NCBI GenBank assembly: GCA_965200615.1
Contig: OZ241377.1
Coordinates: forward strand, 3,968,001-4,032,000
From: Bin5 sp965200615
GTDB taxonomy: Bacteria > Chloroflexota > Anaerolineae > Caldilineales > Caldilineaceae
Length of the DNA: 64,000 nt
Reading direction: 5' to 3'
The notes beneath the pieces were generated by a model, which worked only from the letters and a program-made list of their open reading frames with translations, searched no databases and was not told the origin of the DNA. Of this stretch, positions 8,607-17,952 are shown piece after piece. The position numbers and the translations under genes were made by a program. Numbering within the stretch: the first letter of the stretch is position 1; each line of letters starts with the position of its first letter.

Positions 8607-10364
8607 ATGACAACCACGCTTGATATCAGCACACCCATGCCTCCGCCCCACTGGGCCCTGCTGCAAAGAAGGCTCCTCCGCGAGCAGGCTGAAGGCTGCC
8701 GCGCCTTCTTCGACCACTACTTCGACGACCGCGGCTACCTGCTCTGCGTGCCCCGCTGGGGCGGCGACGACGGCCCCGACGACGCAGCCGAGAACATTCT
8801 GAACTGGACGATGCTCCACGCCCTCGGCGCCGACGACGACATCCTCGGCCTCTACAAGCTCGGCTGGGAAGGTCATCTCCAGCAGTACACCGAGGCCAAA
8901 ACGGTCGATGTGCCGATGGCCCGCGACGGTATGTACTTCAAAGAGTTTCCGGTCATGTTCGACTGGTTTCACAACGGCGAAGGCTTCTCGGCCTTCTTTC
9001 TCCAGGGCCTGTCCGACCCCGACGACCCCAAGTTTCAACTACGCTGCCGCCGCTTCGCCGGCTTCTACATGGACGAAGACCCGATAGCGAAAAACTACGA
9101 TCCCGAGCACAAGCTGATCCGCAGCATGTTCAACGGCAGCCGCGGCCCCCTCCTGCGCAAGGCGACCGGCCTCGACTGGGCCGGCGACCCCATCGAAGTC
9201 GAAGGCCGCTTCCGGCTCGGCCACGGCGAGCGCAGCTACGACGAGATGGTGGCCCACTTCAAGGACTACAACGACGTTGTCGGCGACCATCCAATCAACA
9301 TGGCGGCAACCATCTTGCCCCTCAACGCATTCATGCTCGGCCACGAGGGCAAGTACCGGCAGTGGGTCCTCGATTACGTCGACCAGTGGGTAGAGCGCAC
9401 CGAGCAGAACGGCGGCATAATCCCCACCAACGTCGGACTGGACAACGTAATCGGCAGCGAATGCGACGGCCGCTGGTACGGCGGCGTCTACGGCTGGGGC
9501 TTCACCGTCACAGTCCCCCAGACCGGAGAGCTGGCCCACCGCACCTACTTCCACACTCGAGCCATTCACGGCTTCGGCAACGCCACGATACTGACCGGCG
9601 ATCAACGTTACGCCGACTCCTGGCGCGGCGTCATCGACTACGTAAATGGCAACGCCCGCGAAATCGACGGCCGTCTCAAATATCCCAACGCGTACGGCGA
9701 CTATTTCGGCGAGGAAGACTGGTACGACTTCCAGGACGAACCGTTCACTTCTGGCGCACTTGAAGTTTATTATTGGTCCATGAACCCGGACCACCGCGAT
9801 CTCCTCACCAACGACCCCTGGATCCAGTACCTGGAAGGCAGCAACCCCGACTTCCCCGAGCAGGCGCTGCTGGCCGATTTCGACAGACTCAGACAAAATC
9901 TTGAAGTCATGCGCGCCGACACTGCCACGCCAGACACGCGGCTCTCCGACGACATGAATCACATCAACCCGGCGGTCATAGAGAACCTCAATAAGCTCAT
10001 GCTCGGCGGGCTGCCCACTGGCCGTACCGGCGGTCCGCTCCACTGTCGCCTGCGGTACTTCGACCCTGACAACAGACGCGCCGGCATTCCCGCTGACGTC
10101 GCCGCGCTCGTCGAAAAACTGACCGCCTATGCAGTAACTGTGACACTCGTGAACACCGGCCAGGTATCGTCCCGGCGGGTGACAGTGCAGGGCGGCGCCT
10201 ACGCCGAGCACCAATTCGAGTCGGTCACACTGAACGGGGAGACTGTCGAAGTGGAGGACAACACATTCGAGGTCAACATCGCGCCGGGCTGCGGCGCGCG
10301 CCTGGAAATCGCTACCAGTCGCTACGCGAATACGCCAACGCTGGCATTTCCGTGGCGACGGTGA
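8607..10364 (+). CDS. Uncharacterised 585-residue protein, possible alpha/alpha-barrel carbohydrate-active enzyme
   Basis: I do not recognise the family. The start is the ATG at 8607. No signal peptide or membrane helix is visible. The middle is rich in Trp, Tyr, Asp and Gly and has recurring helix-pair spacing (DYVDQWVERTEQNGG, GFGNATILTGDQRYADSW), as in six-hairpin glycosidases and lyases; many acidic residues could be catalytic. The C-terminal 110 residues (about 475-585) look like a beta domain. It stands between an MFS gene and a divergent-strand shikimate dehydrogenase-like gene. Any enzymatic role is inference. Confidence 0.6.
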   Translation: MTTTLDISTPMPPPHWALLQRRLLREQAEGCRAFFDHYFDDRGYLLCVPRWGGDDGPDDAAENILNWTMLHALGADDDILGLYKLGWEGHLQQYTEAKTVDVPMARDGMYFKEFPVMFDWFHNGEGFSAFFLQGLSDPDDPKFQLRCRRFAGFYMDEDPIAKNYDPEHKLIRSMFNGSRGPLLRKATGLDWAGDPIEVEGRFRLGHGERSYDEMVAHFKDYNDVVGDHPINMAATILPLNAFMLGHEGKYRQWVLDYVDQWVERTEQNGGIIPTNVGLDNVIGSECDGRWYGGVYGWGFTVTVPQTGELAHRTYFHTRAIHGFGNATILTGDQRYADSWRGVIDYVNGNAREIDGRLKYPNAYGDYFGEEDWYDFQDEPFTSGALEVYYWSMNPDHRDLLTNDPWIQYLEGSNPDFPEQALLADFDRLRQNLEVMRADTATPDTRLSDDMNHINPAVIENLNKLMLGGLPTGRTGGPLHCRLRYFDPDNRRAGIPADVAALVEKLTAYAVTVTLVNTGQVSSRRVTVQGGAYAEHQFESVTLNGETVEVEDNTFEVNIAPGCGARLEIATSRYANTPTLAFPWRR

Positions 10365-10498
10365 AAGAGGACCCAACTCTTCTGACAGGCAGTATCGCTT
10401 GCGTAGAGCTTGCCAGGCCCGCGGAATGACAGACTCAGTTCGGATGCGAGTGGGAGGACGTTTCTGCAAGAACTGTTCGTTTCGAAGTGGGAGGGAAT

Positions 10499-11458
10499 CT
10501 ACCTGGCCGACGCGGCCAGCTCTGAAAGGCGGGCAAACATGGGCGCGTCGATCTCTTCATGCAGAACATGGGAGATGACCTGCGACCAGCCATGGACGAA
10601 ATAGTCCCAGCCATCAGCAACTGTGAGGCAGCGTGCATGCATCTGCGCTTCGGCCTGGCGCATGAAGTCCAGTTCGCCGCGATAGTTCAGTTCCCAGACC
10701 ACACTGTTCCGCGGAAAGAGAGCGCTGTCTGTCAATGGTGACCCAGGCGTGTCCTTGCCCATCCCGGTCGCATTGACCACGACGCTTCCCGGCGACCGCC
10801 CGGCCAGAATCTCGTCATTGCGCGTCGCGTCATTGTTCTGGATGAACTCGAAGCAGATATCCCGTCCCCCTTCGGCGCGGGTCCGCGCCACCATCTCCTT
10901 CAGCCGAACCAGCCGGGGGGCTGACCGGTTGACCACAACGATCCGCCCCGGACGGTCGGTTGCTTTGGCTTTTAGCATCAGGTGCAGAATCAGGGCAACG
11001 GCCGAGCCCCCCGCGCCTAGCATGAGCAGGTCGCCGCCTGTCCGGCCAAAGTAGCCCTCGTCGAGAATGGCATCCATGCTCAGCCCCCCTGCAACAGGGT
11101 CGGTCGCACGCCCAATCAACTTGCCCCCGTCCTTGGCAATGCTGGAGACCTCCTGCGTCGCCTGCGCGTAGGGTCCGAGCCCGTCAAACAGGTCCGCCGC
11201 CGCCGCCAGCAGGTCGATCTTATGTGTCGTGACGAGGGCGCCCAGGGCCAGGGGCTCCCGCTTGATATCCGCAACGATTTGCCGGTAACGATCGGGCGCC
11301 GCGTGAATCTCCACATCGACCCCGACCAGGGAGACCTCCGGACGACCCAACGCCTCCATCCACAACGGAAAGACCCGGCGGGATGAAGATTGTCCAGTCG
11401 TTACACCGATAAAGTAGAAGCCAGGTCCAGCCGGCTTGGGTATGCTTGACAGTTCCAT
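10499..11458 (-). CDS. Shikimate dehydrogenase-like protein
   Basis: The family reduces 3-dehydroshikimate (AroE) or related quinate-type compounds with NAD(P)H. In the 319-residue product K80 (VTTHK) matches the catalytic lysine and D120 (TDPVAGG) the catalytic aspartate; LGAGGSA at 147-153 is the nucleotide loop. The N-terminal strand is longer and more divergent than in housekeeping AroE, so a paralogue acting on another polyol acid is possible. The ATG at 11458 is chosen; a GTG at 11473 right after AGAGGAA is an alternative. The promoter at 11501-11530 fits either. Confidence 0.8.
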   Translation of the reverse strand: MELSSIPKPAGPGFYFIGVTTGQSSSRRVFPLWMEALGRPEVSLVGVDVEIHAAPDRYRQIVADIKREPLALGALVTTHKIDLLAAAADLFDGLGPYAQATQEVSSIAKDGGKLIGRATDPVAGGLSMDAILDEGYFGRTGGDLLMLGAGGSAVALILHLMLKAKATDRPGRIVVVNRSAPRLVRLKEMVARTRAEGGRDICFEFIQNNDATRNDEILAGRSPGSVVVNATGMGKDTPGSPLTDSALFPRNSVVWELNYRGELDFMRQAEAQMHARCLTVADGWDYFVHGWSQVISHVLHEEIDAPMFARLSELAASAR

Positions 11459-11500
11459 TGGACTGTGATTCACTTCCTCTTCACTCTCTTGTCGGCGGCA

Positions 11501-11530
11501 AGAGTAGCACACGCCAGAATCCAGTGTCAA
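11501..11530 (-). promoter_or_regulatory. Sigma70-type promoter for the shikimate dehydrogenase-like gene
   Basis: On the minus strand a consensus TTGACA (11530-11525), an 18-bp spacer ending in TGC, and TACTCT (11506-11501). It is about 40 bp from the start. Confidence 0.6.
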
Positions 11531-11598
11531 CAGATGGACAACCAGTCGCACCTGACGGCTGTATCCCCAGGGAAGTTCGTTCAATACTCGAACCGCCG

Positions 11599-12579
11599 AT
11601 GTTTCAGACTCAGCAGGCGCGAATCCGACAACCAATGGACGAACCCGATTCGGATCACGACAAGCCCAACAGGTCCTGGCAGCAGGCCAACGAAGCCCGC
11701 TTGCGCGGTGTAGCCCAACGTTGGGCGGCGAGCCAGGAGACCACTCTCTTTACCGAAGAGTGGGGGAGCTACTATGTCGCGGTCACTCGCGAAGGGCAGC
11801 GCCTCGTCCTATGGATGCTGGACGCGGCAGTGGCTAACACCGACTGGATCCAGAGCGCCATGGACCTCCGTGAACCGCTGCGTCTCCAAAGTTCCTACAC
11901 GCAGGCAATGATCCTGTCACTCCTGTGGCAACCCTCGCCGAAATCAGTTTTCCTCAGCGGGCTGGGCGGCGGCTGCCTCGCCACGACGCTCCATCACCAC
12001 CTGACGCGGGCCAGATTCACGTGCGTCGAAATCGCCGCCCCGGTCGTGACCGCCGCAACTCGCTACTTCGGCTTCCTGCCCGACGAACGCCTTTCCGTCA
12101 AGATAGCCGATATCCGCGACTTCCTGGATCATGACGCGGTTGACTATGATCTCATGCTTCTCGACGTTTTTTGCGACCACGGCGTCTCTCCGGAGCACGC
12201 TACAACACCGGACTTTCTGACCCTTTGCCGCAGCCGCCTTTGTGACAGCGGACTGCTTGCCATGAATCTTGGCAACAGAGATCCCGCCTTTGCAGGCGTC
12301 GTCAACTCTCTTTGCAATCTGTTTCCCACCGTTTACTCCTGCCGCGGACGCGGCAGCACCACGGTCTTCTTCGCGACCGGTCACCGACCGCGTTCGTCCC
12401 GCCAGCTGGAGGAAGCGTCCATCGAACTGGAACAGCGTCATGACTTTCTCTTCCCACTCTCCCCCTGGGTCGCGCGTCTCGCGCAGCTGCAGCCGCCGCC
12501 TTCTGAACACGATATTGATCGAATCGCTGCCCTGACCGCGGACCAAGAGGGGAAATCCCAGAGTGAAGCCGGCCGCTAG
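11599..12579 (+). CDS. Spermidine synthase-like SAM-fold protein
   Basis: The central region has the spermidine-synthase/methyltransferase Rossmann core: VFLSGLGGGCLATTL (glycine loop), an acidic strand end in TCVEI, DIRDFL and YDLMLLDVF. It has no membrane segment, unlike the Chloroflexota fusions with transporter domains. It may transfer a methyl or aminopropyl group; key polyamine-site residues cannot be confirmed by eye. The start is uncertain: ATG codons at 11599 and 11635 both lack a good ribosome-binding site. It overlaps the start of the FkbM gene by 17 bp, indicating an operon. Confidence 0.7.
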   Translation: MFQTQQARIRQPMDEPDSDHDKPNRSWQQANEARLRGVAQRWAASQETTLFTEEWGSYYVAVTREGQRLVLWMLDAAVANTDWIQSAMDLREPLRLQSSYTQAMILSLLWQPSPKSVFLSGLGGGCLATTLHHHLTRARFTCVEIAAPVVTAATRYFGFLPDERLSVKIADIRDFLDHDAVDYDLMLLDVFCDHGVSPEHATTPDFLTLCRSRLCDSGLLAMNLGNRDPAFAGVVNSLCNLFPTVYSCRGRGSTTVFFATGHRPRSSRQLEEASIELEQRHDFLFPLSPWVARLAQLQPPPSEHDIDRIAALTADQEGKSQSEAGR

Positions 12580-13315
12580 ATTCTGGACGCTTTGGGGCCT
12601 GGCCCGCTCGCTCCTAATCTACTACGGCAAGCCCGGCCGCGCACGCCGCGACCGCCGCTTCTACGCACAGTTCATCGGCCGCGGCTCGCTCGTCTTCGAC
12701 ATCGGCGCGCATGTCGGGAATCGCGTCGGCGTCTTTCTCAGATTGGGCGCGGCCTGCGTTGCAGTCGAACCCCAGCCGCTCTTTTCCGGCTTGTTGCAGA
12801 AGCTCTACGACAGTCATCCCGCCTTCACGCTCGTCGAGAGCGCTGCCGGCAGTGCTGAGGGTTCAACCGTGCTGCACATCAGCCGCCGTACACCTACCGT
12901 TTCTACAACTGCCAGCGGGTGGAGGGAACGGGTGTCGCGCTCGCCGTCCTTCGCCAGCGTCGCCTGGGAGGACTCTGTCTCCGTCCCGGTAACGACGATG
13001 GACGCCCTCATCGACCGCTTTGGTGTGCCCGACCTGTGCAAGATCGACGTCGAAGGGTCAGAGCTGGCAGTGATTCAGGGACTGAGCAGGCCGCTGCCCC
13101 TGCTCTCGCTCGAGTACGTTCCCGCTGCCGGCGCCTACGCCGTCGCCTGTATCGCCTGCCTGGAAAAGCTCGGCAGCTACAGGTACAACTGGAGCCAGGG
13201 CGAATCACAGCGGTTTCGCGAGGCGAGTTGGCTCACGCCTGAAGAAATGACTGCCCGGCTGGAAGAGATGGAGATCGATGAACCCAGCGGAGATTTCTAC
13301 GCGCGGCTGAACTGA
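12563..13315 (+). CDS. FkbM family methyltransferase
   Basis: The start is GTG at 12563, inside the end of the spermidine synthase-like gene. Residues around 45-52 (VFDIGAHVGN) form the SAM-binding loop, and CKIDVEGSE around 155-163 is the hallmark FkbM motif. FkbM enzymes methylate hydroxyls of sugars, polyketides or glycans. Its 3' end overlaps the convergent hydratase gene by 19 bp. Substrate not predictable. Confidence 0.85.
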   Translation: MKPAARFWTLWGLARSLLIYYGKPGRARRDRRFYAQFIGRGSLVFDIGAHVGNRVGVFLRLGAACVAVEPQPLFSGLLQKLYDSHPAFTLVESAAGSAEGSTVLHISRRTPTVSTTASGWRERVSRSPSFASVAWEDSVSVPVTTMDALIDRFGVPDLCKIDVEGSELAVIQGLSRPLPLLSLEYVPAAGAYAVACIACLEKLGSYRYNWSQGESQRFREASWLTPEEMTARLEEMEIDEPSGDFYARLN

Positions 13316-14112
13316 CAGCAGAGGCTGCCCAGCCCGGGCATCCGGCATTCCACACGATCGCCCGCCTGCACGGGCTGGGGATCCGTCAGGGAACCGGTCA
13401 GCACCACGTCGCCGGCGGCCAGCTCGAAGCCCCTCTCGTAGACCTGGTTCACCGTCCACGCCAAGGCATCGATCGGATCGCCGCGTGACCGGTCCCAGAG
13501 ATTCGGCACGCTTTTGCCGCCATTGATCCGCAGGTCCACGCACAGTTGCATGAGATCCATGCTGCCCCAGGAGGAAGTGCCCTCTCCAAGGACAACGGCT
13601 CCTCCGTTGCCGTTGTCGGCGATCCCTGCCAACATGTTTTGTCTGCCGTCCCAGCCTGCACGGCAGGTGGTCGCGTAACGTGTGCCGGTGACATCGAATG
13701 CCGGCGCCGCCGTTACGATCATTGCCAAGTCGTCTTTCGTGAACCCAGCGTTTTTCCAGCGAGGCGTTGCTATGAACCGGAAGGCAACTTCCGCCTCCAC
13801 TTTCGCGTCATGGCAGCGAGTCAGCGGAACGGACGCGCCGTTCTCGAAAACCGTCGGGGCGAATATGCGACCGGGAATCGGGCCGTCGTAGCCCTCAGCT
13901 TTTTGCACTCCGGGACTGGTCGCGCCAACCTTCCAGCCTACTGCCTGCTGGGAAAGAGCGCCAGCCAGCAGACGCGCCATCTCGTCCTGTGTGGCATAGG
14001 CTGAGTTGCGGTCTGAAGGCAGCAACTCCGGAGGAAAGTCGACAGTGTCGTCTGCCAGCCAGGCATCCGCCAGTATCTCACCCGCGCGTCGAACTGTCTC
14101 TCTATCCATCAT
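13297..14112 (-). CDS. 2-keto-4-pentenoate hydratase / fumarylacetoacetase-fold protein
   Basis: The product (271 residues from the ATG at 14112; another ATG lies at 14142) shows the MhpD/XylJ pattern: KVGATSPGVQ, KVEAEVAF with metal-binding acids, and GDVVLTGSLT near the end. Family members hydrate 2-hydroxypenta-2,4-dienoates or decarboxylate oxalocrotonate with Mg2+ in aromatic-ring catabolism. It is the last gene of the unit headed by the binding protein at 19302 and follows an enoyl-CoA hydratase, which suggests degradation of an unsaturated keto acid. Substrate inferred only. Confidence 0.82.
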   Translation of the reverse strand: MMDRETVRRAGEILADAWLADDTVDFPPELLPSDRNSAYATQDEMARLLAGALSQQAVGWKVGATSPGVQKAEGYDGPIPGRIFAPTVFENGASVPLTRCHDAKVEAEVAFRFIATPRWKNAGFTKDDLAMIVTAAPAFDVTGTRYATTCRAGWDGRQNMLAGIADNGNGGAVVLGEGTSSWGSMDLMQLCVDLRINGGKSVPNLWDRSRGDPIDALAWTVNQVYERGFELAAGDVVLTGSLTDPQPVQAGDRVECRMPGLGSLCCQFSRA

Positions 14113-14200
14113 TCGCTTCAGCTGCAAATGGCAGAACTTCACGGCTTGTCGGATTCGAACCGGCGCAGCCCGGAGCAGCCAGCCTCATCGCATTCATTTC

Positions 14201-15004
14201 TCAACGACCCCGCCAGACGGGAGCCCTCTTTTCGGCAAAGGCCCGCGGCCCCTCTACGGCATCCTCACTTTCAAGCATGCTCGTTGCAGCCGGATAGTCG
14301 CCCTGCATCGCCTCAGCCAAACTTGCATGATCAAGATTCCGTCGCGCCACCTGTTTCGTCGCGCGCAGCGCCAGCGGCGCACACGCCAGCATGTCCTCGA
14401 CCCAGACCTGCACGGCGTCGTCCAGCCGCTCCCCGGGGACAACCTCGTTCACAAGCCCGTAGGCCAGCGCCTCCTGTGCGCTGAACTGCCGCCCTGTCAG
14501 CAGAAGCCCCATCGCCACCTTGTCGGGCAGCTGTCTGACCAGCCGGTGCACGCCGCCGCCCATCGCCGCCAGCCCCACGCGCGGCTCCGGAAACCCGAAC
14601 TTCGCGTGCTCCGCCGCCACGATCAGATCACAGGCCAGCGCGATCTCCAGCCCTCCCCCCAGCGCAAGCCCGTTGATCGCGGCAACCACCGGCTTGTCCA
14701 GATCGAAGCGACGCGTCAGGCCGGCAAAGCCGCTCGGCGGATACTCGTCGCGGCCCCGCTCCGCGCGCACCTTCAAGTCGGTTCCCGTGCAGAAGCTGCG
14801 CTCACCGGCGCCTCGAACGACAGCGATCCACAGGTCACTGTCGCCGGAAAACGCGTCAAATATCGCAGCCAGCTCAAAGTGGGCCGGGGGGTGGAGGGCG
14901 TTGAGAACCTGCGGCCGGTTGAGTGTAATGTGCAGAACCCTGCCGTCAACTCGCAGAAGGGTATGACACACGCGCGCTGTCAGGGCCCCGATGGTCGTCT
15001 GCAA
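14201..15004 (-). CDS. Enoyl-CoA hydratase/isomerase family protein
   Basis: Crotonase fold of normal length (267 residues). Oxyanion-hole region FCTGTDLK at about 71-78 and GGGLE at 116-120 are present. Both glutamates of true hydratases are kept, E120 in GGGLEIA and E140 in FGFPEPRVG, so hydration of a 2-enoyl-CoA is plausible rather than a dead homologue. It lies 9 bp downstream of the amidohydrolase gene, indicating one transcript. The CoA-ester substrate is unknown, and no CoA ligase is visible in the unit. Confidence 0.9.
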   Translation of the reverse strand: MQTTIGALTARVCHTLLRVDGRVLHITLNRPQVLNALHPPAHFELAAIFDAFSGDSDLWIAVVRGAGERSFCTGTDLKVRAERGRDEYPPSGFAGLTRRFDLDKPVVAAINGLALGGGLEIALACDLIVAAEHAKFGFPEPRVGLAAMGGGVHRLVRQLPDKVAMGLLLTGRQFSAQEALAYGLVNEVVPGERLDDAVQVWVEDMLACAPLALRATKQVARRNLDHASLAEAMQGDYPAATSMLESEDAVEGPRAFAEKRAPVWRGR

Positions 15005-15013
15005 ATCGACTCC

Positions 15014-16084
15014 TTAGCCCGCTGCCAGGCCGTAGAGTTCGGCCGCTGTCTGGCCCATGATGCGGGAGCGGAGGTGTTTGGGGAACTGACGCAGGGCGAA
15101 GTCCGGGGCGTCGCCGTCCCAGTGGGGAAAGTCGCTCGAGAACATCAGCATCTGCTCAGCCGGGAACATCTCCAGCATGGCGTGGAAGTGGTCGGCGTCG
15201 GGCGGCTCCTCCAGCGGTTGCGTGGTAACTCGTATGTGGCGGGCCGCAACCTCGCTCGGCAGCTCATTGAGCCAGGGGACCGTCGAGTGCAGCGCCTTCC
15301 AGTTCTTGTCCATCCTCCACAGAATGGGCGGCAGCCACGAGATGCCGCCTTCGACCAGAACAAACTTCAGATCGGGAAACTTGGCGAAGACGCCTTCGGC
15401 CAGCATACTCGTCACATGGGCGATGTAACTGTTCACCAGCGTCGTATGCCACTCGAAATAGCTGGTGGGATATCCGGCCGCATTGGGCGGACCCGACAGC
15501 CCAACGCCCTCGGAGCCCGGATGGATGGCAACGGCCAGACCGTATTCGCTCGCCGCCTCGTAGATCGGATGAAAGATGCGCTGGCCCCAGGGGATGCGCG
15601 AGGCGCTCGGCAGCTGCACCTGTACAAACTGTGGATGATCGCCCAGGCGGTGAATCTCCGCGACCGCCATCTCCGGCAGGTGCGGGTAGACGCCCAGCGA
15701 AGAGAGCAGCCGGGGAGATTGAGGAAGCCACTCCTCCGCGTACACGTCGTTTACGGCGCTGATCACTGCCGCCGCGAAATCAGGCTCCGGCGACTGGGCC
15801 GTGTGCAGCACGCCCCCCGGAAGCAGGACACCGTAGTCGATCTCGTACTTGTCGAGGAAATGCTCTTCCAGGAGCTTCGGGTCGCCGTGGATCGTGCGGC
15901 CGTCCTCCAGCTCTACGTCGGACCGTTCGACGCCCATCGGATTCCACCAGCCCAAATTGCCCGGCCCGCGGTTCCCCGAGGCGTAACGCGTCCGCCACGG
16001 CTCCGGCAGCCTCGCCTGCACGCGAGCCCCGTTCACTCCGGGGTGAATATCGGTATCTACGACCAAACCGTTCTTGTTTGTCAT
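15014..16084 (-). CDS. Amidohydrolase-2 family metal-dependent hydrolase/decarboxylase
   Basis: The start ATG at 16084 overlaps the stop of the permease gene (ATGA) and follows GGCAGGAAG. The 356-residue TIM-barrel protein begins with VVDTDIHPG, a divergent metal-binding start, and has AIHPGSEG and FSSDFPHWDGD, the histidine and aspartate positions of the amidohydrolase-2 group. Members include ACMSD-like decarboxylases and lactonases of aromatic catabolism. Coupling to an importer and to hydratases supports a catabolic role. Reaction not assigned. Confidence 0.85.
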   Translation of the reverse strand: MTNKNGLVVDTDIHPGVNGARVQARLPEPWRTRYASGNRGPGNLGWWNPMGVERSDVELEDGRTIHGDPKLLEEHFLDKYEIDYGVLLPGGVLHTAQSPEPDFAAAVISAVNDVYAEEWLPQSPRLLSSLGVYPHLPEMAVAEIHRLGDHPQFVQVQLPSASRIPWGQRIFHPIYEAASEYGLAVAIHPGSEGVGLSGPPNAAGYPTSYFEWHTTLVNSYIAHVTSMLAEGVFAKFPDLKFVLVEGGISWLPPILWRMDKNWKALHSTVPWLNELPSEVAARHIRVTTQPLEEPPDADHFHAMLEMFPAEQMLMFSSDFPHWDGDAPDFALRQFPKHLRSRIMGQTAAELYGLAAG

Positions 16085-16941
16085 CTTCCTGCCAGCCCAC
16101 TCATTTGAATGCCGCTCACAAAATAGCGTTGCGCAAAGAAGAACAGAACCAGAAGCGGCGCGATCATGGCCGTCGACGCCGCCATCATCAGGTTCCATTC
16201 GGTGTGGTAGAGGCCCTGAAACCCTCGCAATCCGATGGCCATCGTCCAATTCTCCGGGCTTTGCAGGTAGATCAGGGGTTCAAAGAAGTCGTTCCAGTTG
16301 TGGATGAAGGCAAAGACCGCAATCGTCGCCAGCACCGGCTTCGAAAGCGGCAGAATCACGCCCCAGTAGATGCGGAAGTTGCTGGCCCCGTCAATGCGGG
16401 CCGCCTCATCCAGCTCAAGCGGTATCGTCATAAAGAACTGACGGAACAGAAATATGTTGAACGCGCCCCCTCCGAACCAGAGCGGCACGATCAGGGGCAG
16501 AAAGGTATCGATCCAGCCCAGCGTGCGAAATACGATGAATGTCGGGATCAGCGTGACGATTGACGGCAGCATAATCGTGGAAAGCACAAGCAGGAAAAGC
16601 GGTTCACGAAATGGAAACCGCAGCCGGGCAAATGCGAAAGCCGCCAGCGAGGCCGTGAGCAAGGCGCCAAGCGTGGCAAAGATGACGATGCGGATCGTGT
16701 TCCAGAAGTACTCGTGAAAAGCCACAGCCTTAAACGCATCAGAGTAGTTGGTCCACACAAAGGGTTCGGGGATCCATTTTGGAGGCATCAGAAACGTCTG
16801 CCCGCCCGTCTTCAACGAAGTCGACAGCAACCACACCAGCGGCAGGGCCAGTGTCAAGGCGAAAATGCTCAGGATCAGATACCAAACCCCGGCAAGAATC
16901 AGTTCCTTTGCGGTCCGGCTGTCAATAATCTGCATCAGCAA
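16081..16941 (-). CDS. Carbohydrate-type ABC importer permease (MalG/UgpE family)
   Basis: The 286-residue inner-membrane protein has about six hydrophobic segments and the EAA loop EAARIDGASNFRIYWG, which contacts the ATPase. It pairs with the MalF-type permease 15 bp upstream and the binding protein further up. No ATPase gene is in the unit; carbohydrate importers often share an MsmK/UgpC-type ATPase encoded elsewhere. Confidence 0.92.
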   Translation of the reverse strand: MLMQIIDSRTAKELILAGVWYLILSIFALTLALPLVWLLSTSLKTGGQTFLMPPKWIPEPFVWTNYSDAFKAVAFHEYFWNTIRIVIFATLGALLTASLAAFAFARLRFPFREPLFLLVLSTIMLPSIVTLIPTFIVFRTLGWIDTFLPLIVPLWFGGGAFNIFLFRQFFMTIPLELDEAARIDGASNFRIYWGVILPLSKPVLATIAVFAFIHNWNDFFEPLIYLQSPENWTMAIGLRGFQGLYHTEWNLMMAASTAMIAPLLVLFFFAQRYFVSGIQMSGLAGR

Positions 16942-16956
16942 TTCGTCATGGCCGTA

Positions 16957-17889
16957 CTAGCGGCGCACATCCCCCTCGTAGAAGACCCAGCGGTCCGACA
17001 GCATGAATTGCAGTGCTGTAAATGTGAGTACAATGATGAACAGCACCCAAGCCATCGCCGAAGCATAGCCCATGCGGAAGTTCTCAAACGCGGCGCGAAA
17101 CAGATAGAGCAGGTAGAAGAGCGTCGAATAGTTCGGTCCGCCCTCGGTCATGATGTAGGCTTGCGTAAAGACCTGGAAGGCGCCGATGATGGCAATGATC
17201 AGGTTGAAGAACAGCGCCGGCGTCAGCAGCGGCAGCGTGACACGCCAGAACCGGCTCCACCAGTTCGCTCCGTCAATCGCCGCCGCCTCGTACAGCTCCA
17301 TCGGGATCCCCTTGAGCCCCGCCAGCAGGATCACCATCTGCCCGCCTATGGACCAGAAACTCATGACAATCAGCGCCGGCTTGGCCAGCCGAGGGTCCTG
17401 CAGCCAGTAAAGCCCTTCCAGACCGATCCATTCGAGAAAGGCGTTGGCCAGTCCCCACTCCGGGTGGAAGATCCAGACCCACAGGATCGAATTGGCCACG
17501 ACCGGAGTCAGAGAAGGCACATAGTAGGCTGTGCGGAAAAAGTGGATGCCCCGCAGGTTCATGTTGACGGCCAGCGCTGCCAGCAGAGCGAAAAACAGAT
17601 GCAGCGGCACACCGATGAACACGTAGTAGCTGGTATTGTAGAGGCTCAGCCAGAACCGATCGTCGTTGAACAGCTTCACGTACTGCGCGCCGCCCACCCA
17701 CACCGACGGGGTGACGATCTCCCAGCGCGTGAACGAGATGTACAGCGAGGCCAGCATTGGGCCCGCGGTAAATATAATGAAGCCCAGTATCCAAGGCAGG
17801 ATGAACAGATAGCCGTCCCTGGCTTCAGACCAGAGCAGACTGCGCCCCTTTTTCACTTTGGCCCCGGGATCTCCTTGGACGCCCATCAC
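16957..17889 (-). CDS. Carbohydrate-type ABC importer permease (MalF/UgpA family)
   Basis: The 310-residue inner-membrane protein has a cytoplasmic N-terminus, about six membrane segments and the EAA loop EAAAIDGANWWSRFWR. It forms a heterodimer with the MalG-type partner encoded just downstream. Start at 17889, or three bases later at the adjacent ATG. It follows the binding-protein gene by 63 bp. Confidence 0.92.
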   Translation of the reverse strand: MMGVQGDPGAKVKKGRSLLWSEARDGYLFILPWILGFIIFTAGPMLASLYISFTRWEIVTPSVWVGGAQYVKLFNDDRFWLSLYNTSYYVFIGVPLHLFFALLAALAVNMNLRGIHFFRTAYYVPSLTPVVANSILWVWIFHPEWGLANAFLEWIGLEGLYWLQDPRLAKPALIVMSFWSIGGQMVILLAGLKGIPMELYEAAAIDGANWWSRFWRVTLPLLTPALFFNLIIAIIGAFQVFTQAYIMTEGGPNYSTLFYLLYLFRAAFENFRMGYASAMAWVLFIIVLTFTALQFMLSDRWVFYEGDVRR

Positions 17890-17952
17890 AAGGAATAGAG
17901 GTCAATGATGTTGGCAGTTGTGTCGCGACCGCCAACATCATGCTGATCTGAC

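Noticed and set aside
9039..10469. 476-residue minus-strand open frame opposite the 585-residue protein
   Set aside because: Val/Ala/Gly-rich shadow without motifs; the plus-strand protein has better composition and a start context.
14143..14200. T-arm-like sequence GGTTCGAATCCG on the minus strand between hydratase genes, possible tRNA remnant or attachment site
   Set aside because: Only one imperfect arm is present; no acceptor or anticodon arm pairs, no integrase gene or flanking repeat is nearby.
14006..16108. 700-residue plus-strand open frame
   Set aside because: It lies antisense across three well-supported genes and has shadow-type composition caused by high GC at third positions.
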